In this document: in pieces, positions 36,136 to 48,198 of the stretch | Layout of the letters: each line of letters starts with the position of its first letter | How positions within the stretch are numbered: position 1 is the stretch's first letter | Assembly: GCA_014529385.2 (NCBI GenBank) | Contig: CM043944.1 | Coordinates: 80,134,384 to 80,198,383, forward strand | DNA: 64,000 bases | Reading direction: 5' to 3' | DNA from: Adiantum capillus-veneris | Taxonomy: Eukaryota; Streptophyta; Polypodiopsida; Polypodiales; Pteridaceae | Translations under genes and position numbers: made by a program | Notes under the pieces: model-generated | What the model was told of the DNA's origin: nothing | Seen by the model: only the letters and a program-made list of their open reading frames with translations | Database searches by the model: none

Positions 36136-36147
36136 GCTCTGATACCA
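36136..36147 (-). promoter_or_regulatory. Chromovirus primer-binding site (initiator tRNA-Met)
   Basis: On the minus strand TGGTATCAGAGC begins one base after the 5' LTR end. It matches the 3' end complement of plant initiator tRNA-Met. Confidence 0.9.
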
Positions 36148-36148
36148 A

Positions 36149-37738
36149 TGTAACATTTAATGGCCTAAAATCTTATTTGTAGCGGAAATTAGCATGAACA
36201 TAGTGGGCATTTCATTAGAATAGATTCCTAATGAGAATTACAAGAGTGCTTGGGTGGAGAGAGCAACAAAAAGCATAACACCTAGTTAGATAGCATCGAC
36301 AATACTTTCAAAAGAGAGAGCAATTAAGCTATTGACAACAGTTGAGGACCGGATTTGCATGGAGCCGGTCCCCCCTCCAAAAGGCTTTGTATTATGGTTT
36401 CTCCCATCAAGAGAGACATTGTACAATACAATTCTTTGTGTTCCTTCAAGACTAGCTAGTGCAATGAATATGGAAGCTTCATACACCAAGCAAAACACTT
36501 AATCAAACACAACTTGAATTATCCCCGTTCTCAGACCCAAGACCTCACACACCTTCGAAGATGGTGAGAGCTAGCAGGGTATGAGAGTAGATTGAGAGGA
36601 AAAAGAAGTATCTTACGAGAAAGAAGTACATCTCCTCACATAATCACTCATATTAGCATAGCTTAGCTTAGTAATTAGCTTGGTAGAGAAGATGAGCATG
36701 CATTGAAGCTTGGCTCTTGGTTGGATTTGCATCCACATGCCAAGAGAGTGTTGATGTAGGCTTCTATCTCACAAGCTTGGAGTAGGTGATGAGCTCTCCA
36801 TTAAAGCTTGGGAGGAGATAGAGTATTTTCCCTTCACACATGGTCAAGTGTGAGAGTGTGAGTGTCAATGCCAAGAAAAAATCAGCCCCCTCTCTCTCTT
36901 GGGCAAGCCCTAGCTGCTAAGTTAGTCTGGCTTTTGCCTCATTGGACCTCCCCAGGTCAAGCCAATAGGGATTAAGCAGCATAAGTGATAGCCTTCTGAC
37001 ATGTGTCCCCCTTTCCCCTTTTGTGAGAGCTTTAGATAATTAAATAATTAAACTAAACTCTCATTGGACCCCTTTGCCTCCTGGCCAATAGGAATCAGGC
37101 AAGCCATGGGGCTCCTGAATGCTCATTGGACCCCTTGGGAGACTGCCCAATAGTCTTCTAGGACACTTAATTCTTATTGGTTTCTTTTATTAAATGTTTT
37201 TAAATTAATTAGACTAGATTTACTCTAGCTTAATTCTCATTGGTCCACTTCAAGGGTCTTCCAATAGGAATTGGGCACACCTTGTGGGCATCTGGCCTAG
37301 GGAGCTGACATGTGTCCCTCATTCCCTTTGTGTAAAGGGAGCCTGTGTGTGTGTGTGTGGCTTTCACTCTCATCCCCTAGCTTTGGGGCTCGCCCCCTCC
37401 CATGTAGGGATGTAGAAAGACTTTTTGGGCACACACTAAGCATCCAATTTTCCCTAAGGTTGACCTTTGGACACAACCTTTGAATTTTGGAACCATAGCA
37501 TTTTGGAAGTCTTAATGGGCTGAACCTTAGGGTCTTTTTAGCCCATTGTTTCACATGGCTCTTTTGCAGATGGCCCCCCCTTTGGATCCCTATTTTCCCT
37601 CCTTTGGATCCCTAATGTGGCCGGTCTGCTAACTTAACCAATATTCTAACTTTTTCTCCCTTGGCACTTTCCCACATTAAATGATCAGTTTAATATGAGA
37701 AAATCATTTAGGAGAATTAGATATTGATTATTATGACA
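36149..37738 (-). repeat. 5' LTR of the chromovirus
   Basis: Near-identical partner of 28848-30435, and the promoter-bearing copy in element orientation. The same four ATTGG...CCAATAG modules are present. The main differences are a 6-7-bp indel near 37528 and length changes in the CT and TG runs. Confidence 0.95.
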
Positions 37739-37743
37739 TAGAG

Positions 37744-40530
37744 TGGAAAAGTGGTGAATCTTGAGACCAAACCACTCATGTTACTAGCGATAGTAGCTTG
37801 GACAAGTGGTAGACCTTGAAAGTAAACCCCCCATCTACGAAATATCGTGGGTTTAAGGTATTTTAATGGAGCCTAGCATCTTGGAGACATGGTGCAACTT
37901 GCTTCTCTTCATGTTTCAATGGAGCCTATCTTGGACAAATGGTGGAGCATCCTTCTCTCCATGTTTCAATGGACCCTAGCTTGGACAAGTGGTGGACCTT
38001 TGCTTCTCTCTATGTTTCAATAGAGTTAGCTTGGACAAGTGGTGGACCTTGGAACCAAACCCCCATGTAAAACCTATCATGGTCACTCCAAGTGGTCAGA
38101 AAGAATAACCTTTAAGATATAGCCTTATAGGTTGGATAAGTGGTGGACCTTAACACCCAGATATTCTTAATATAATGACATAGAGTGGAAAAGTGGTGAA
38201 TCTTGAGACCAAACCACTCATGCTACTAGTGATAATTGATTGGACAAATGGTGGACCTTGAAAGTAAACCCCACATCTACTAAATATCGTGGGTTTAAGG
38301 TATTTTGATGGATCCTAGCATCTTCGAGACATGGGGCAACTTGCTTCTCTTCATGTTTCAATGGAGCCTATCTTGGACAAATGGTGGAGCATCCTCCTCT
38401 CCATGTTTCAATGGAGCCTAGCTTGGACAAGTGGTGGACCTTTGCTTCTCTCTATGTTTCAATAGAGTTAGCTTGGACAAGTGGTGGACCTTGGAACCAA
38501 ACCCCCATGTAAAACCTATCTCGGTCACTCCAACTGGTAAGAAAGAATAACCTTTAAGATGTAGCCCTATAGGTTGGACAAGTGGTGGACCTTAATACCC
38601 ACATATTCGTAATATAATGACATAGAGTGGAAAAGTGGTGAATCTTGAGACCAAACCACTCATGCAAATAGCAATAATAGCTTGGACAAGTGGTGGACCT
38701 TGAATGTAAACCCCTCATCTACGAAATATCTTGGGTTTAAGGTATTTCGATGGAGCTTAGCATCTTGGAGACATGGTGCAGCTTGCTTCTCGTCATGTTT
38801 CAATGGAGCCTATCTTGGACAAGTGGTGGACCTTTGATTCTCTCTATGTTTTAATAGAGCTAGCTTGGACAAGTGGTAGACCTTGGAACCAAACCCCCAT
38901 GTAAAACCTATCATGGGCACTCCAAGTGGTGAGAAAGAATAACCTTTAAGATATAGCCTTATAGGTCGGACAAGTGGTGGAGCTTAACACCCAGATATTC
39001 TTAATATAATGACATAGAGTGGAAAAGTGGTGAATCTTGAGACCAAACCACTCATGCTACTAGCAATAATAGGTTGGACAAGTGGTGGACCTTGAATGTA
39101 AACCCCCCATGTACAAAATATCGTGGGTTTAAGGTATTTCGATGGAGCCTAGCATCTTGGAGACATCGTGCAGCTTGCTTCTCTTCATGTTTCAATGGAG
39201 CCTATCTTGGACAAATGGTGGAGCATCCTTCTCTCCATGTTTCAATGGACCCTAGCTTGGACAAGTGGTGAACCTTTGCTTCACTCTATGTTTCAATAGA
39301 GTTAGCTTGGACAAGTGGTGGACCTTGGAACCAAACCCCAATGTAAAACCTATCATGGTCACTCCAAGTGGTGAGAAAGAACAACCTTTAAGATATAGCC
39401 TTATAGGTTGGACAAGTGGTGGGCCTTAACACCCAGATATGCTTAATATAATGACATAGAGTGAAAAAGTGGTGAATCTTGAGACAAAACCACGCATGCT
39501 ACTAGCGATAATAGGTTGGACAAGTGGTGGACCTTCAATGTAAACCCCCCATGTACGAAATATCATGGGTTTAAGATATTTCAATGGAGCCTAGCATCTT
39601 GGAGACATGGTGCAGCTTGCTTCTCTTCATGTTTCAATCGAACCTGGCTTGGACAAATGTTGGAGCATCCTTCTCTCCATGTTTCAATGGAGCCTAGCTT
39701 GGACAAGTGGTGGACCTTTGCTTCTCTCTATGTTTCAATAGAGTTAGCTTGGACAAGTGGTGGACCTTGGAACCAGACCCCTATGTGAAACCTATCATGT
39801 GCATTCCAAGTGGTGGTAAATAATACCATTTAAGATACAGCCTTATAGGTTGGACAAGTGGTGGACCTTAACACCCAGATCTTCTTAATATAATGACATA
39901 GAGTGGAAAAGTGGTGAATCTTGAGACCAAACCACTTTTTAATGACATAGAGTGGAAAAGTGGTGAATCTTGAGAACAAACCAGATCTTCTTAATATAAT
40001 GACATAGAGTGGAAAAGTGGTGAATCTTGAGACCAAACCAAATCTTGAGACCAAACCACTCATGCTACTAGGGATAATAGGTTGGACAAGTGGTGGACCG
40101 TGAATTTAAACCCCACATATACAAAATATCATGGATTTAAGGTATTTCAATGGAGCCTAGCATCTCGGAGACATGGTGCAGCTTGCTTCTCTTCATGTTT
40201 CAAGGGATCCTATTTTGGACAAATGGTGGAGCATCCTTCTCTACATGTTTCAATGGACCCTAGATTGGACTAGTGGTGGACGTTTGCTTCTCTCTATGTT
40301 TCAATAGAGTTATCCTATATTAGACAATTAGTAGACCTCGAATCTCTCCATGTTGTCTAGAGCTGAGCTTGTACAAGTGGTGGACCTTACTTCTCCCTTC
40401 CCTTAGTTTACTAGCTTAAAAGATCACTATGTATACTTGCTTAGATCTAGCTTGAACAAGTGGTGGACCTTGTATTCACACAAACTTAATCCATTACAAA
40501 AAGTTATATGTTAAAATAACATTTGTTTTT
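37744..40530 (+). repeat. Satellite array between the chromovirus and the ParB/SET gene
   Basis: Diverged monomers of the main satellite, with the + strand motif throughout. Near 39900-40060 a short block around GACATAGAGTGGAAAAGTGG is repeated three times. After 40320 the repeats decay into isolated motif copies. The 5' untranslated exon and promoter of the following gene must lie in or before this array if its splice acceptor at 40543 is used. Confidence 0.9.
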
Positions 40531-40543
40531 TTTTTTGTTTCAG

Positions 40544-41736
40544 GAAAGATGGCTCCAAGAAAACAGGTTGCAAGGGTTGCTTTCTCAGTTGACTATACTT
40601 GCAATGATCTTAGGAAATGGTATTTGGACATACATGGTATTGAGGGTGCACAATTTCATAAGGTGCATCTATTTATTGCCAAAAAGGAGAATGACAACTT
40701 GTTTGAAGATGTTGGACAAGTTGTGGAAGCATCTGTCTCTGTAGTTGATAGTCATCCGGAGGTGGAATGCATTGACATTCTAGTTCCAATGAATCTAGAA
40801 TTTCAACTATCTCCAGGAGCATATGCATTGGAGCGCATGTCTAGAAACAAAGAAGAGACAATGTTTTCTCGAGGATGGAAGTTTGCAGAATCAAATCCAA
40901 ATATCACAGCAGATCAACTTCAAAGCTCCATCATTGCCACACTACAACGAAAAAAGGTGAAAGCTTCACGACCACCATCCACAAAGAAGCAAGCAAAAGT
41001 GTAGAAAGTAGCAGCTAAGCATACTAGTTCTATTTTGGATGTAGACAAGGCATCTTTGGCATCCTCATCAACAGAGGGTTCAATGTCAAAGACGAGAATT
41101 GTGGATCCAGATGTTTTAGAAGCTGAGGCCATGAAAGGACAAGAAAAAGATACAGGTGGAATGAATAAGTACATAAACTATTTTCCTTTCCAATACAGGG
41201 AATTTGATATCCCTATTCAAAATTGATGGCTTGCTCCTGATCACTATAATGCACGTATTATGGATAAAAAACACGCTGAAAGTGTGTTATTTGGATTTTC
41301 ACGGAGTACGACCAAGCCTGCAGCATGTGCATATTTGATGCCTGTTTGAAATGCAAAGTCAAAGAAGGGGACTCCTTTGGCAGTAGAAGAGGTAGAAGAG
41401 CAAAAAATTAAAGATTATCATTATTGGATTCTTGATGGGCAGCATTCAATCTATGCTGCAAAAGTTTTGCTTCACAATGAACAAAACAACAAAGAGATAT
41501 TTGAAAGACTGATTAGCGTGTATAGATTTAGAAAGGCCCGCATTGTTGTGAATGCTTCTCAATTTGTTGCAACTGCTATATCTGCCATTCCAAATGAGGA
41601 GGCTCAGGCATTGTATGTCAAGCAACCTTACAGCCAAATATTGAGACATTTACGAAGTCAATGGATCTTCTTAGGACTACCACCAAAGGCAGCAAGTGGA
41701 ATTGCAGAGGGAAATGCACCTCGTGCTGGATGGGAT
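40544..41736 (+). pseudogene. Exon 1: N-terminus and ParB/DGQHR-like domain
   Basis: Preceded by a T-rich tract ending CAG (40541-40543), so a 5' untranslated exon is likely upstream. ATG 40549 opens MAPRKQVARVAFSVDYTC. The frame stays the same for 396 codons but meets TAG 41002, TGA 41224 and TGA 41347. After the stops comes DYHYWILDGQHSIYAAKVLL, which matches the DGQHR core of ParB-like N-terminal domains; the preceding HYNARIMDKKHAESVLFGF matches the R..D..H..L helix of that fold. Such domains bind or cut DNA or hydrolyse nucleotides in bacteria; the role here is unknown. The exon ends at GAT|GTAAGT (41736). With no frameshift in 1.2 kb, the damage is only nonsense changes. Confidence 0.75.
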
Positions 41737-41821
41737 GTAAGTTATTTTCTTTGTCTTTTTGATAGTGTTTAATTAAAAAAATCTTGCTCAATATTTTAAT
41801 TATTTCTCTATTTCTGTTTAG
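41737..41821 (+). other. Intron 1 (85 bp, phase 0)
   Basis: GTAAGT donor, T-rich tract, ATTTCTGTTTAG acceptor. This is the only intron of the gene without motif repeats. Confidence 0.9.
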
Positions 41822-43202
41822 GCTTTTCTTCGATTGGCAAGAATGAGTGCAGCAGCAAGTTGGATTGCTAAACAGGCACACATGGTCACGTACTCTGATT
41901 TAGTTTATGATTGCTGGATAGAAATCATTGAAAGGCTAGAAGAGGAGAATAAGAAACCCCCAACAACTGTATTTAGATACCTTTGTGGCCTTGAGGAATC
42001 AGAGGTAAAGACTATTCAAGAAGAGATTAGAGATGAGAAGATTTTACTGTCAAAAAGTGCAAAGGATGGTGATGCAACTGACATGTATGATCGAATCAAG
42101 CAGTTGAAGCAAGACAAATTGATTCAAGATGCACTTCTTGAAGGCTTCAACAATTTGAATGAGTCTTCACCATGTAAAGACTGGGAGGAGGTGGTCAAAA
42201 TGTATAACATCAATGATGTTGTTTATAAAACAATTTTAATGCTATGCGAGGAATGGATCAGATCTAGTTTGACGCGTGGAACAAAGAAAATGGCTTTTCC
42301 AGATGGAGCAATAAAATACATGCAATGGGCAATTCACCTTCAAAAGGAGAAAATTGAGCCTAGAGATTTGCCATGGTCAATCTATGTGGTGAGCCTACAA
42401 ATGGAAGGCAATCTCTACTTGATGCGCCACTTCAATAATAAAGTGCCTATTGGCTTATGTGTTTTAGATATGACAAAAAACGTTGGAGGCAATTTGAAGT
42501 GGAGTGAGGAGACATTTAACAATGCTTTGGATGGGATCTTGGCTATTGCTGGAGGGTCAACAGATCCTGGATTTGTCTTTCTTGCATTTGTGGATTTCAC
42601 TAACTTCACAAAATTGCAATGTGCCTTTCACGCCATGGGAGATAATCTGAGCTACCATTGTTGTGGTGCATTGCATCACTTTCCATCAGCTCCTTGCAAA
42701 GGAGCAATTCAATTCCTAACAGTTATTGCCTTCTTGGGACAAGGCAATGCATTTGAAGACCTGAGAAGAAGATCAGAGGAACATCCCATGCCAATTGATT
42801 GTTCTCTTCTTCAAGTAGCAGATAACGATATGTCAGATTTGCAATATTTGGAGGCCAAAAAAAGAGCTTTGGTCAAGCACTACATTCGTACATATTGTTT
42901 TGAAGACCGCAAGCTTGTTGATGTTTTTGGTGATGGCTCCTTGGTTGCACAAGAAGGAATACAACAGAAAAAAGAAGTTATATGCTTAATTGATAGTGTG
43001 GAGGAGGCAAAAAACGTGGAGACCATGCTGCTAGACTTTGTTAAGTCTCATGAAGATATAGAAAAATGGGCTGGACTTCAACAATCCACTTCGCAATCAG
43101 ATGACACTGTGCCTATTACAGAGGAGTGCTCTCCACGAAGAGAAGAAGAAGAAGAACAACAACATCCTCTGTCAATGGAGGACTTTTTGGAAATGGAGAC
43201 AC
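41822..43202 (+). CDS. Exon 2: central region of the ParB/SET/FCP1-like protein
   Basis: Open throughout (460 codons plus one base), starting AFLRLARMSAAASWIAKQ. Early on it continues the domain after the ParB-like core, with a charged helical stretch (SEVKTIQEEIRDEKILLSK). The later part (MEGNLYLMRHFNNKVPIG, NVGGNLKWSEETFNNALDG, HAMGDNLSYHCCGALHHF) matches nothing I can name. It ends in an acidic region EEEEQQHPLSMEDFLEMET. The donor C|GTATGT at 43203 splits a codon after one base. The lack of stops here contrasts with exons 1, 3 and 4. Confidence 0.75.
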
Positions 43203-45799
43203 GTATGTTTTGAGTTTCTTGTGCATGTTAGTGTTTCTTGTTACTGATTTGATACTCTTAATGTTAGATTTTGCTTTATATAATATTGATTCAGTTTGTA
43301 TTTTTTATTTCAAGCATTCAAGGTTTGAATGTAAATAGTAAATTACTTGAGTTTTTGAATGGTGGATCTTTAGACTAAACTATAACATTTAATACTCACA
43401 AAGAATTAATTACTTAAGAGCTTGAACTCAATAAGTTTTGGACCTTTTATCAATTATACCCCCTTGATATGATACATTAGATCCTAGCATTGTTAAATGG
43501 TGATGCTTCATAAATTGAACCTAGCTTAGACAGGTGCTGGAGCCTAAATTTAAACTAACCTTGCTAGAAGGGAGCTTATGTTTGGACTTTGAGAACTAGC
43601 ATAAGTAATCAATTAGAGCATAGATTAGACATGTGGTGGTGGCCTTAGAGACCAAAATCTTAATGAGCTTGGAAAGGTATTTAAGTACTGCAATTTACTT
43701 CGTTTTAGTACTCACTAAAGGCATGGATTGACAAAAGGTGGACCTTACATGGATCCTAATTTCAAGAGGTGTGGTAGACCTTCAAACCAAGCTCATATAG
43801 CTTGGACATGTGGTGGGCCTTGCATGGAGACTAGTTTAGACAAGTGTGGTACACCTTGTAACCAACACCCATTTGTTATATTAGCTTGGACAAGTGGTGG
43901 ACCTTGCTTTTATGTTTCAATGGAGCATATTTTGGACAGGTGGTAGACCTTGTTTCTCTCCATGCTTCAATGGAGAGAAACATTAGCTTGGACAAGTGGT
44001 GGACCTTGCTTTTATGTTTTAAAGGAGCATATTTCGGACAAGTGGTAGACATTGTTTCTCTCCATGGTTCAATGGAACCCACCTTAGACAAGTGAAGTAC
44101 CTTGAAACCAAACCCCCATAATACAACCTACTAAATAGGTTGGAAAATTGGTGGGATATGAAACCATCCATGATAGAGCATAGTATAGGTGAAAACGTAG
44201 TGGTCCTTATATCAATTACCCATGCATAGCTTGGACAAGTGGTGGACCTTGATTCTCTCTATGTTTCAATGGATCCTATCTTGGACTAGAGATATATCTT
44301 ACTTATTTCCATGCTTCAATGGATTGTAGCTTGGATAAGGAGTGGACCTTCAAACAAAACTCCACAGCATAGCATATATTAACAATTCATGGGTTTTATA
44401 GAGATTTTCTTGCCTATTTTGGAGAGTTGGTACACCTTTATTCTCCATTCTTCAATGGATCTGAGGTTGGACAAGCGGAGCTGGAGAAGTGGTCAACCTT
44501 AAAATGAAACCTCCCATGCTACAACCCATCATAGATCGTATATGTAGTGGACCTTGAAACTCTTTTATGTCCCTAGCTTAGAGAAGCATTGCACTCTTGA
44601 TTATCTCCATACATGAAGGCAAGGTTGGACAAGTGGTGGACCTTCAAACCAGAATCTCTATGCAATAATAGGCAAGTGGTGGAGCTTGTTTTCTCCATGT
44701 TCTAATGGAGCCTAGCTTAGACAAACAATGGAGCTTGCTTCTCTCCATGTTTCAATGGATCCTAGCTTAGAAAAGTGGTGGAGCTTTGCTTCTCTCCATG
44801 TTCCAATGGACCATAGCTTAGACAAGTGGAAGAACTTGAAAAACACCCCCCGTATACAACATATTATGGGGTTTTCATGTTTCAATGGCACCTAGCTTGG
44901 ACAAATGGTAGAGCTTGCTTCTCTTTATGTTTCAATGGATCCAATCTTAGCCAAGTGGTGGACCTTGAAACAAGAACCCCCCCCCCCCCCCCATGTACAA
45001 CGTATTATGGGTTTTGAAAGCACTGGGAGAAAATAATAGCTTTGATAAGTGGTGGACCTTGCTTCTCTCCATGCTTCAATGGAGCCGAGGTTGGACACAT
45101 GTTGGAGAGAAGATGGTTGCCCATGAAATAAGACCATGCATGCTATAATCAATCATATGTTGTACACATGGTGGACCTTGCAATTGTTTTATATGCCTAA
45201 CTTGGACAAGTGGAGGACCCTTGATTACCTCCAGATATCAACAACAAGCCAAGTTTGGACAAGTGTAGTACCACCAAACCAGAATCTCTATGCTACAATA
45301 GAGTATAGGTAGGACACGCGGTGAACCTTGATATCAAACCATCCATGCTACTAGAGATGATAGGTTTCACATGTGGTGGAACCTTGTATCAATGTTCTAT
45401 GTGTAGTTTTTGACTAGTGATAGACCTTGAAACTAATCCCTCTAGGCTACAAGAAAAAAGAGATGGATGAGGAGGCTAGACTACTTTTGTTGCATCAATG
45501 CATCCCATGTTACCACATATACTATAGGGTTCTTGGATAAGTGTTGGATCTTGTGTCAATGCTCCATGTCTAGCTTGGACAAGTGGTGGACCTTGGTTCT
45601 CTCTATGCTTCAAATGGGCAATAGATTGGAGACACAGTGGCCTTTTTTTTTCAATGATTTTATTTTTTGGAAACCTTGGAGGCACCATGTAAGAGGCACT
45701 CTAAGTCTTCCATACAATGGACCTATTGGACTATAAAATAATGATATCTTTCTTTGATATTGTCATTATTTTATGCATAATATTTTCTTCTTTTTGCAG
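43203..45799 (+). repeat. Intron 2 (2597 bp), filled with motif repeats
   Basis: The GTATGT donor and TTCTTTTTGCAG acceptor join ...GAG ACA C with AC ACA AAG GAG in frame (phase 1). Most of the intron from about 43500 to 45640 consists of old, diverged copies of the element's motif on the + strand, with the familiar companions TCTCTCCATGTTTCAATGGA and ACCTTGAAACCAAACCCCC. It includes a 16-base C run at 44977-44992. No independent gene is seen. Confidence 0.85.
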
Positions 45800-46360
45800 A
45801 CACAAAGGAGTTAAGTGATATAAAAACTAGATGTATTTCACACTATGATTGGCATGAAGATCCTTTTGGGACACCAACTTTTCCTATTCCCAAAGATGTA
45901 ATTTTCCATATTAATGGTGTGGATTTTGAAGTGCGACTTTCATGTATTGAAGGAGCTGGTTATGGGCTATTTGTGCATACTACCCTGGAAAGTGGTTTGA
46001 CTATTCTAAACTATGGAGGGCATAAGTATAGATTTCAAGACTGGAAAAAGATATGAAAAATATTTCCAAGAGCTTATAAATATTCTCTTCTAGAGGATCC
46101 AAACATAGAAGAAGAGGAAGATCAATCATACATTATTGGTTGTGTAGAAGAAGGAAACGTGTCGGGCTATATAAATAGTTCTCACAGTACAAATGTCTGT
46201 CCCAATGTACGCTATACATTTGATCCAAATTTTCCACCTTGGCATAAATGCACCTCTTCACACATCAAGTCAGAAGAATATGGCCATGTATGCATTGAGA
46301 CTATTTGTCAAGTTGAAGCAGGAGAAGAGTTGTTTGCTGACTATAACTTTACTTGACATT
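45800..46360 (+). pseudogene. Exon 3: SET domain
   Basis: In frame with exon 2. It shows the SET-fold landmarks: EGAGYGLFVHTTLESG (the G.G.F substrate/cofactor strand), YINSSHSTNVCPN in the place of the NHSC.PN motif, and AGEELFADYNF in the place of GEEL..DY. The catalytic-region Tyr is kept, but NHS is altered to SSHS with extra residues, so methyltransferase activity is doubtful. TGA 46054 and TGA 46354 interrupt the frame. The exon ends CAT T|GTAAAG (46360), phase 1. SET domains methylate lysines in histones and other proteins. Confidence 0.8.
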
Positions 46361-46998
46361 GTAAAGTATTGTACATGGATGGAAATCTCAAGTACATGCA
46401 TCATTTTCATTTTTCATGGATGAAATCTCAAGTGAATATAACATTTGATTATTGTTTAGTTTATGCTCAACGAGAATCTAGAGTGCTCTTATGCTTTGTG
46501 TGTTGTCTAACTTATTTGACTACCTTGGCCATAGAATCTTGATTCTACTCTAGATTTGTGATAAATCTTACCAAAATTTAATCAATGTCTAGGTTGGACA
46601 AGTGGTGGGGCTTCAAACATTACTGTCTTAAACAAGTGGAGTTATCTTACTTGAATAAGTGGTGGCCTTTGAATCCAAATCTAAGCCAAATCTCTAATTG
46701 TTTGCTTGTAGTCTAGGTTGGACATTTGGTGGACCTTGTATCCATGTTTCCTCAACAAGGGTGGCTTTTAGTTTTCACTTTAAGTACTCATCTTTAATAA
46801 AGTGTAGGATGGAAAATGTTGAGTTAGTAGATTGTATTTTAGACAAGTGGTGTTTTGTGTACGAATGCTGAAAATGGTTGCAAGGATTCTAACAACGACT
46901 TTACCTTAAATAAATTTCTTACTAGGAGTTCTACATATAAATATGGTGAATAAAATTCTAGTGGTTTTGAGATACCATTTGTGTGTGTGTTTTCTTAG
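46361..46998 (+). other. Intron 3 (638 bp, phase 1) with a few motif copies
   Basis: GTAAAG donor and TGTTTTCTTAG acceptor. Motif copies on the + strand lie near 46592 and 46721, with decayed ones near 46840. Confidence 0.8.
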
Positions 46999-48198
46999 AT
47001 TCACAAACTGGGATGGATAATGCTCCTATGGTTCAGTCAACAACTATAGAATCCATAGATTCTATGGTTTCTAAAGTGCCCAAGATGGATGATATTTCTA
47101 TACTAGAGTCTAGTGTTGTGCAACTTGAGCAAGCTTCCAATAATGAGAACCAAGAAATCGATGCTTCAAAAATGCAACATACATCAAAAGAGACTGAAAA
47201 GTCCACTCACGAGCTATTGCCAATTGGTACTACGTCATGTAGCGTAGATGTTGAGAAATCCATGCTTACAATTATATTGGATTTAAATGGTCTATTGTTG
47301 AAACGTTCCCCTCAACCATCCTCACACCACAACTCAGTGCAAATGGATTCAAAAAGATATATTATACTCAGGCCAGGTTGCATCCAATTCTTGAAGACTA
47401 TTTTACAGAGGTTTAATGTTGCAATTTGGTCGACAGCTACTAGGAATAATGTGTATCAAATCCTTGCAGCACTAAACAACTTAGCTGAGGATACATTGCC
47501 TTTCTTTGCAATTTGGTCGCAAGATGTTTGCTACACCGCTCAAACTCAAAAATTGTTTAGACCCGACAATCCAAACGTTGAGGCAATGTTCAAGCCTCTA
47601 GCCAAAATTGCCATGGGGTTTGAATGTGATCCACAAAGAACATTGCTTATTGATGACTCTCCTTACAAGGGATGTATTTCATCAGCAAACAATTGCATTT
47701 TTCCACCACAATTTGATGCTGAGAAGATGGTTGACAATATGCTCTTGGAGGAGCTACTGCCATACTTGATTCAGCTTGATGAGAGAAGGGATGTGCGTGA
47801 TTTAATTGCTTCTAATCATTATGGACAACCTATAGTGACAAATGATAGTGAATACAAACAAATCATGGAGTATTGGAAGTAGAAAAATGATGTTTGGTCA
47901 GCTAAGGTGTTCTTTACAAGAAGAATACCACCTGCAAAAGGTGACAGAGATGAACCTATCATTGAAGACGCAAGTGACACAAGCCACCGCAATGAAATGA
48001 GAAGAGCCCAAATACAAGAGATCTTGGCAAAGGAGCATACACCCATTGAAAGCATGAAGGCATCACAATTGACCACTTTAGCTAGGCAATTGGGTTGTAA
48101 CACAAAAGGAGTTTTGAAGGCAACCACAGCAAAGGCTTATATAAATAAGGTGAAAGCTGAGAAAAATCTTCTAAGGATGGATAGAAACCAACCCTAAG
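46999..48198 (+). pseudogene. Exon 4: first FCP1/NIF-like HAD domain
   Basis: In frame with exon 3. After an acidic, Ser-rich lead it has the FCP1/SCP-type HAD order: motif I TIILDLNGLLLKR, motif II AIWSTATRNN, a Lys/Arg-rich region AQTQKLFRPDNPNVEAM, and motif IV TLLIDDSPYKG. Active members have DxDx(T/V) in motif I; here the second Asp is Asn and the Thr/Val position is Leu, so phosphatase activity is doubtful. After TAG 47880 the same frame goes on (KNDVWSAKVFFTRRIPP) to a helical region MKASQLTTLARQLGCNTKG that looks weakly like a SAP motif. TAA 48195 follows, and the donor G|GTACTAG leaves one base, again phase 1. Confidence 0.8.

Larger units (their letters stand above)
28848..37738 (-). 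mobile_element. Chromodomain Ty3/gypsy element, full length
   Basis: Two LTRs (28848-30435, 1588 bp; 36149-37738, 1590 bp) with TG...CA ends enclose gag and pol on the minus strand. TAGAG is duplicated at 28843-28847 and 37739-37743, and it comes from the satellite text GACATAGAGTGG. By eye the LTRs differ by about ten substitutions and a few small indels, so the insertion is young. The primer-binding site is for initiator tRNA-Met. A chromodomain at the integrase C-terminus places it among the chromoviruses. Three single-base frameshifts break the polyprotein; they could be real or base-calling errors. Confidence 0.97.
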
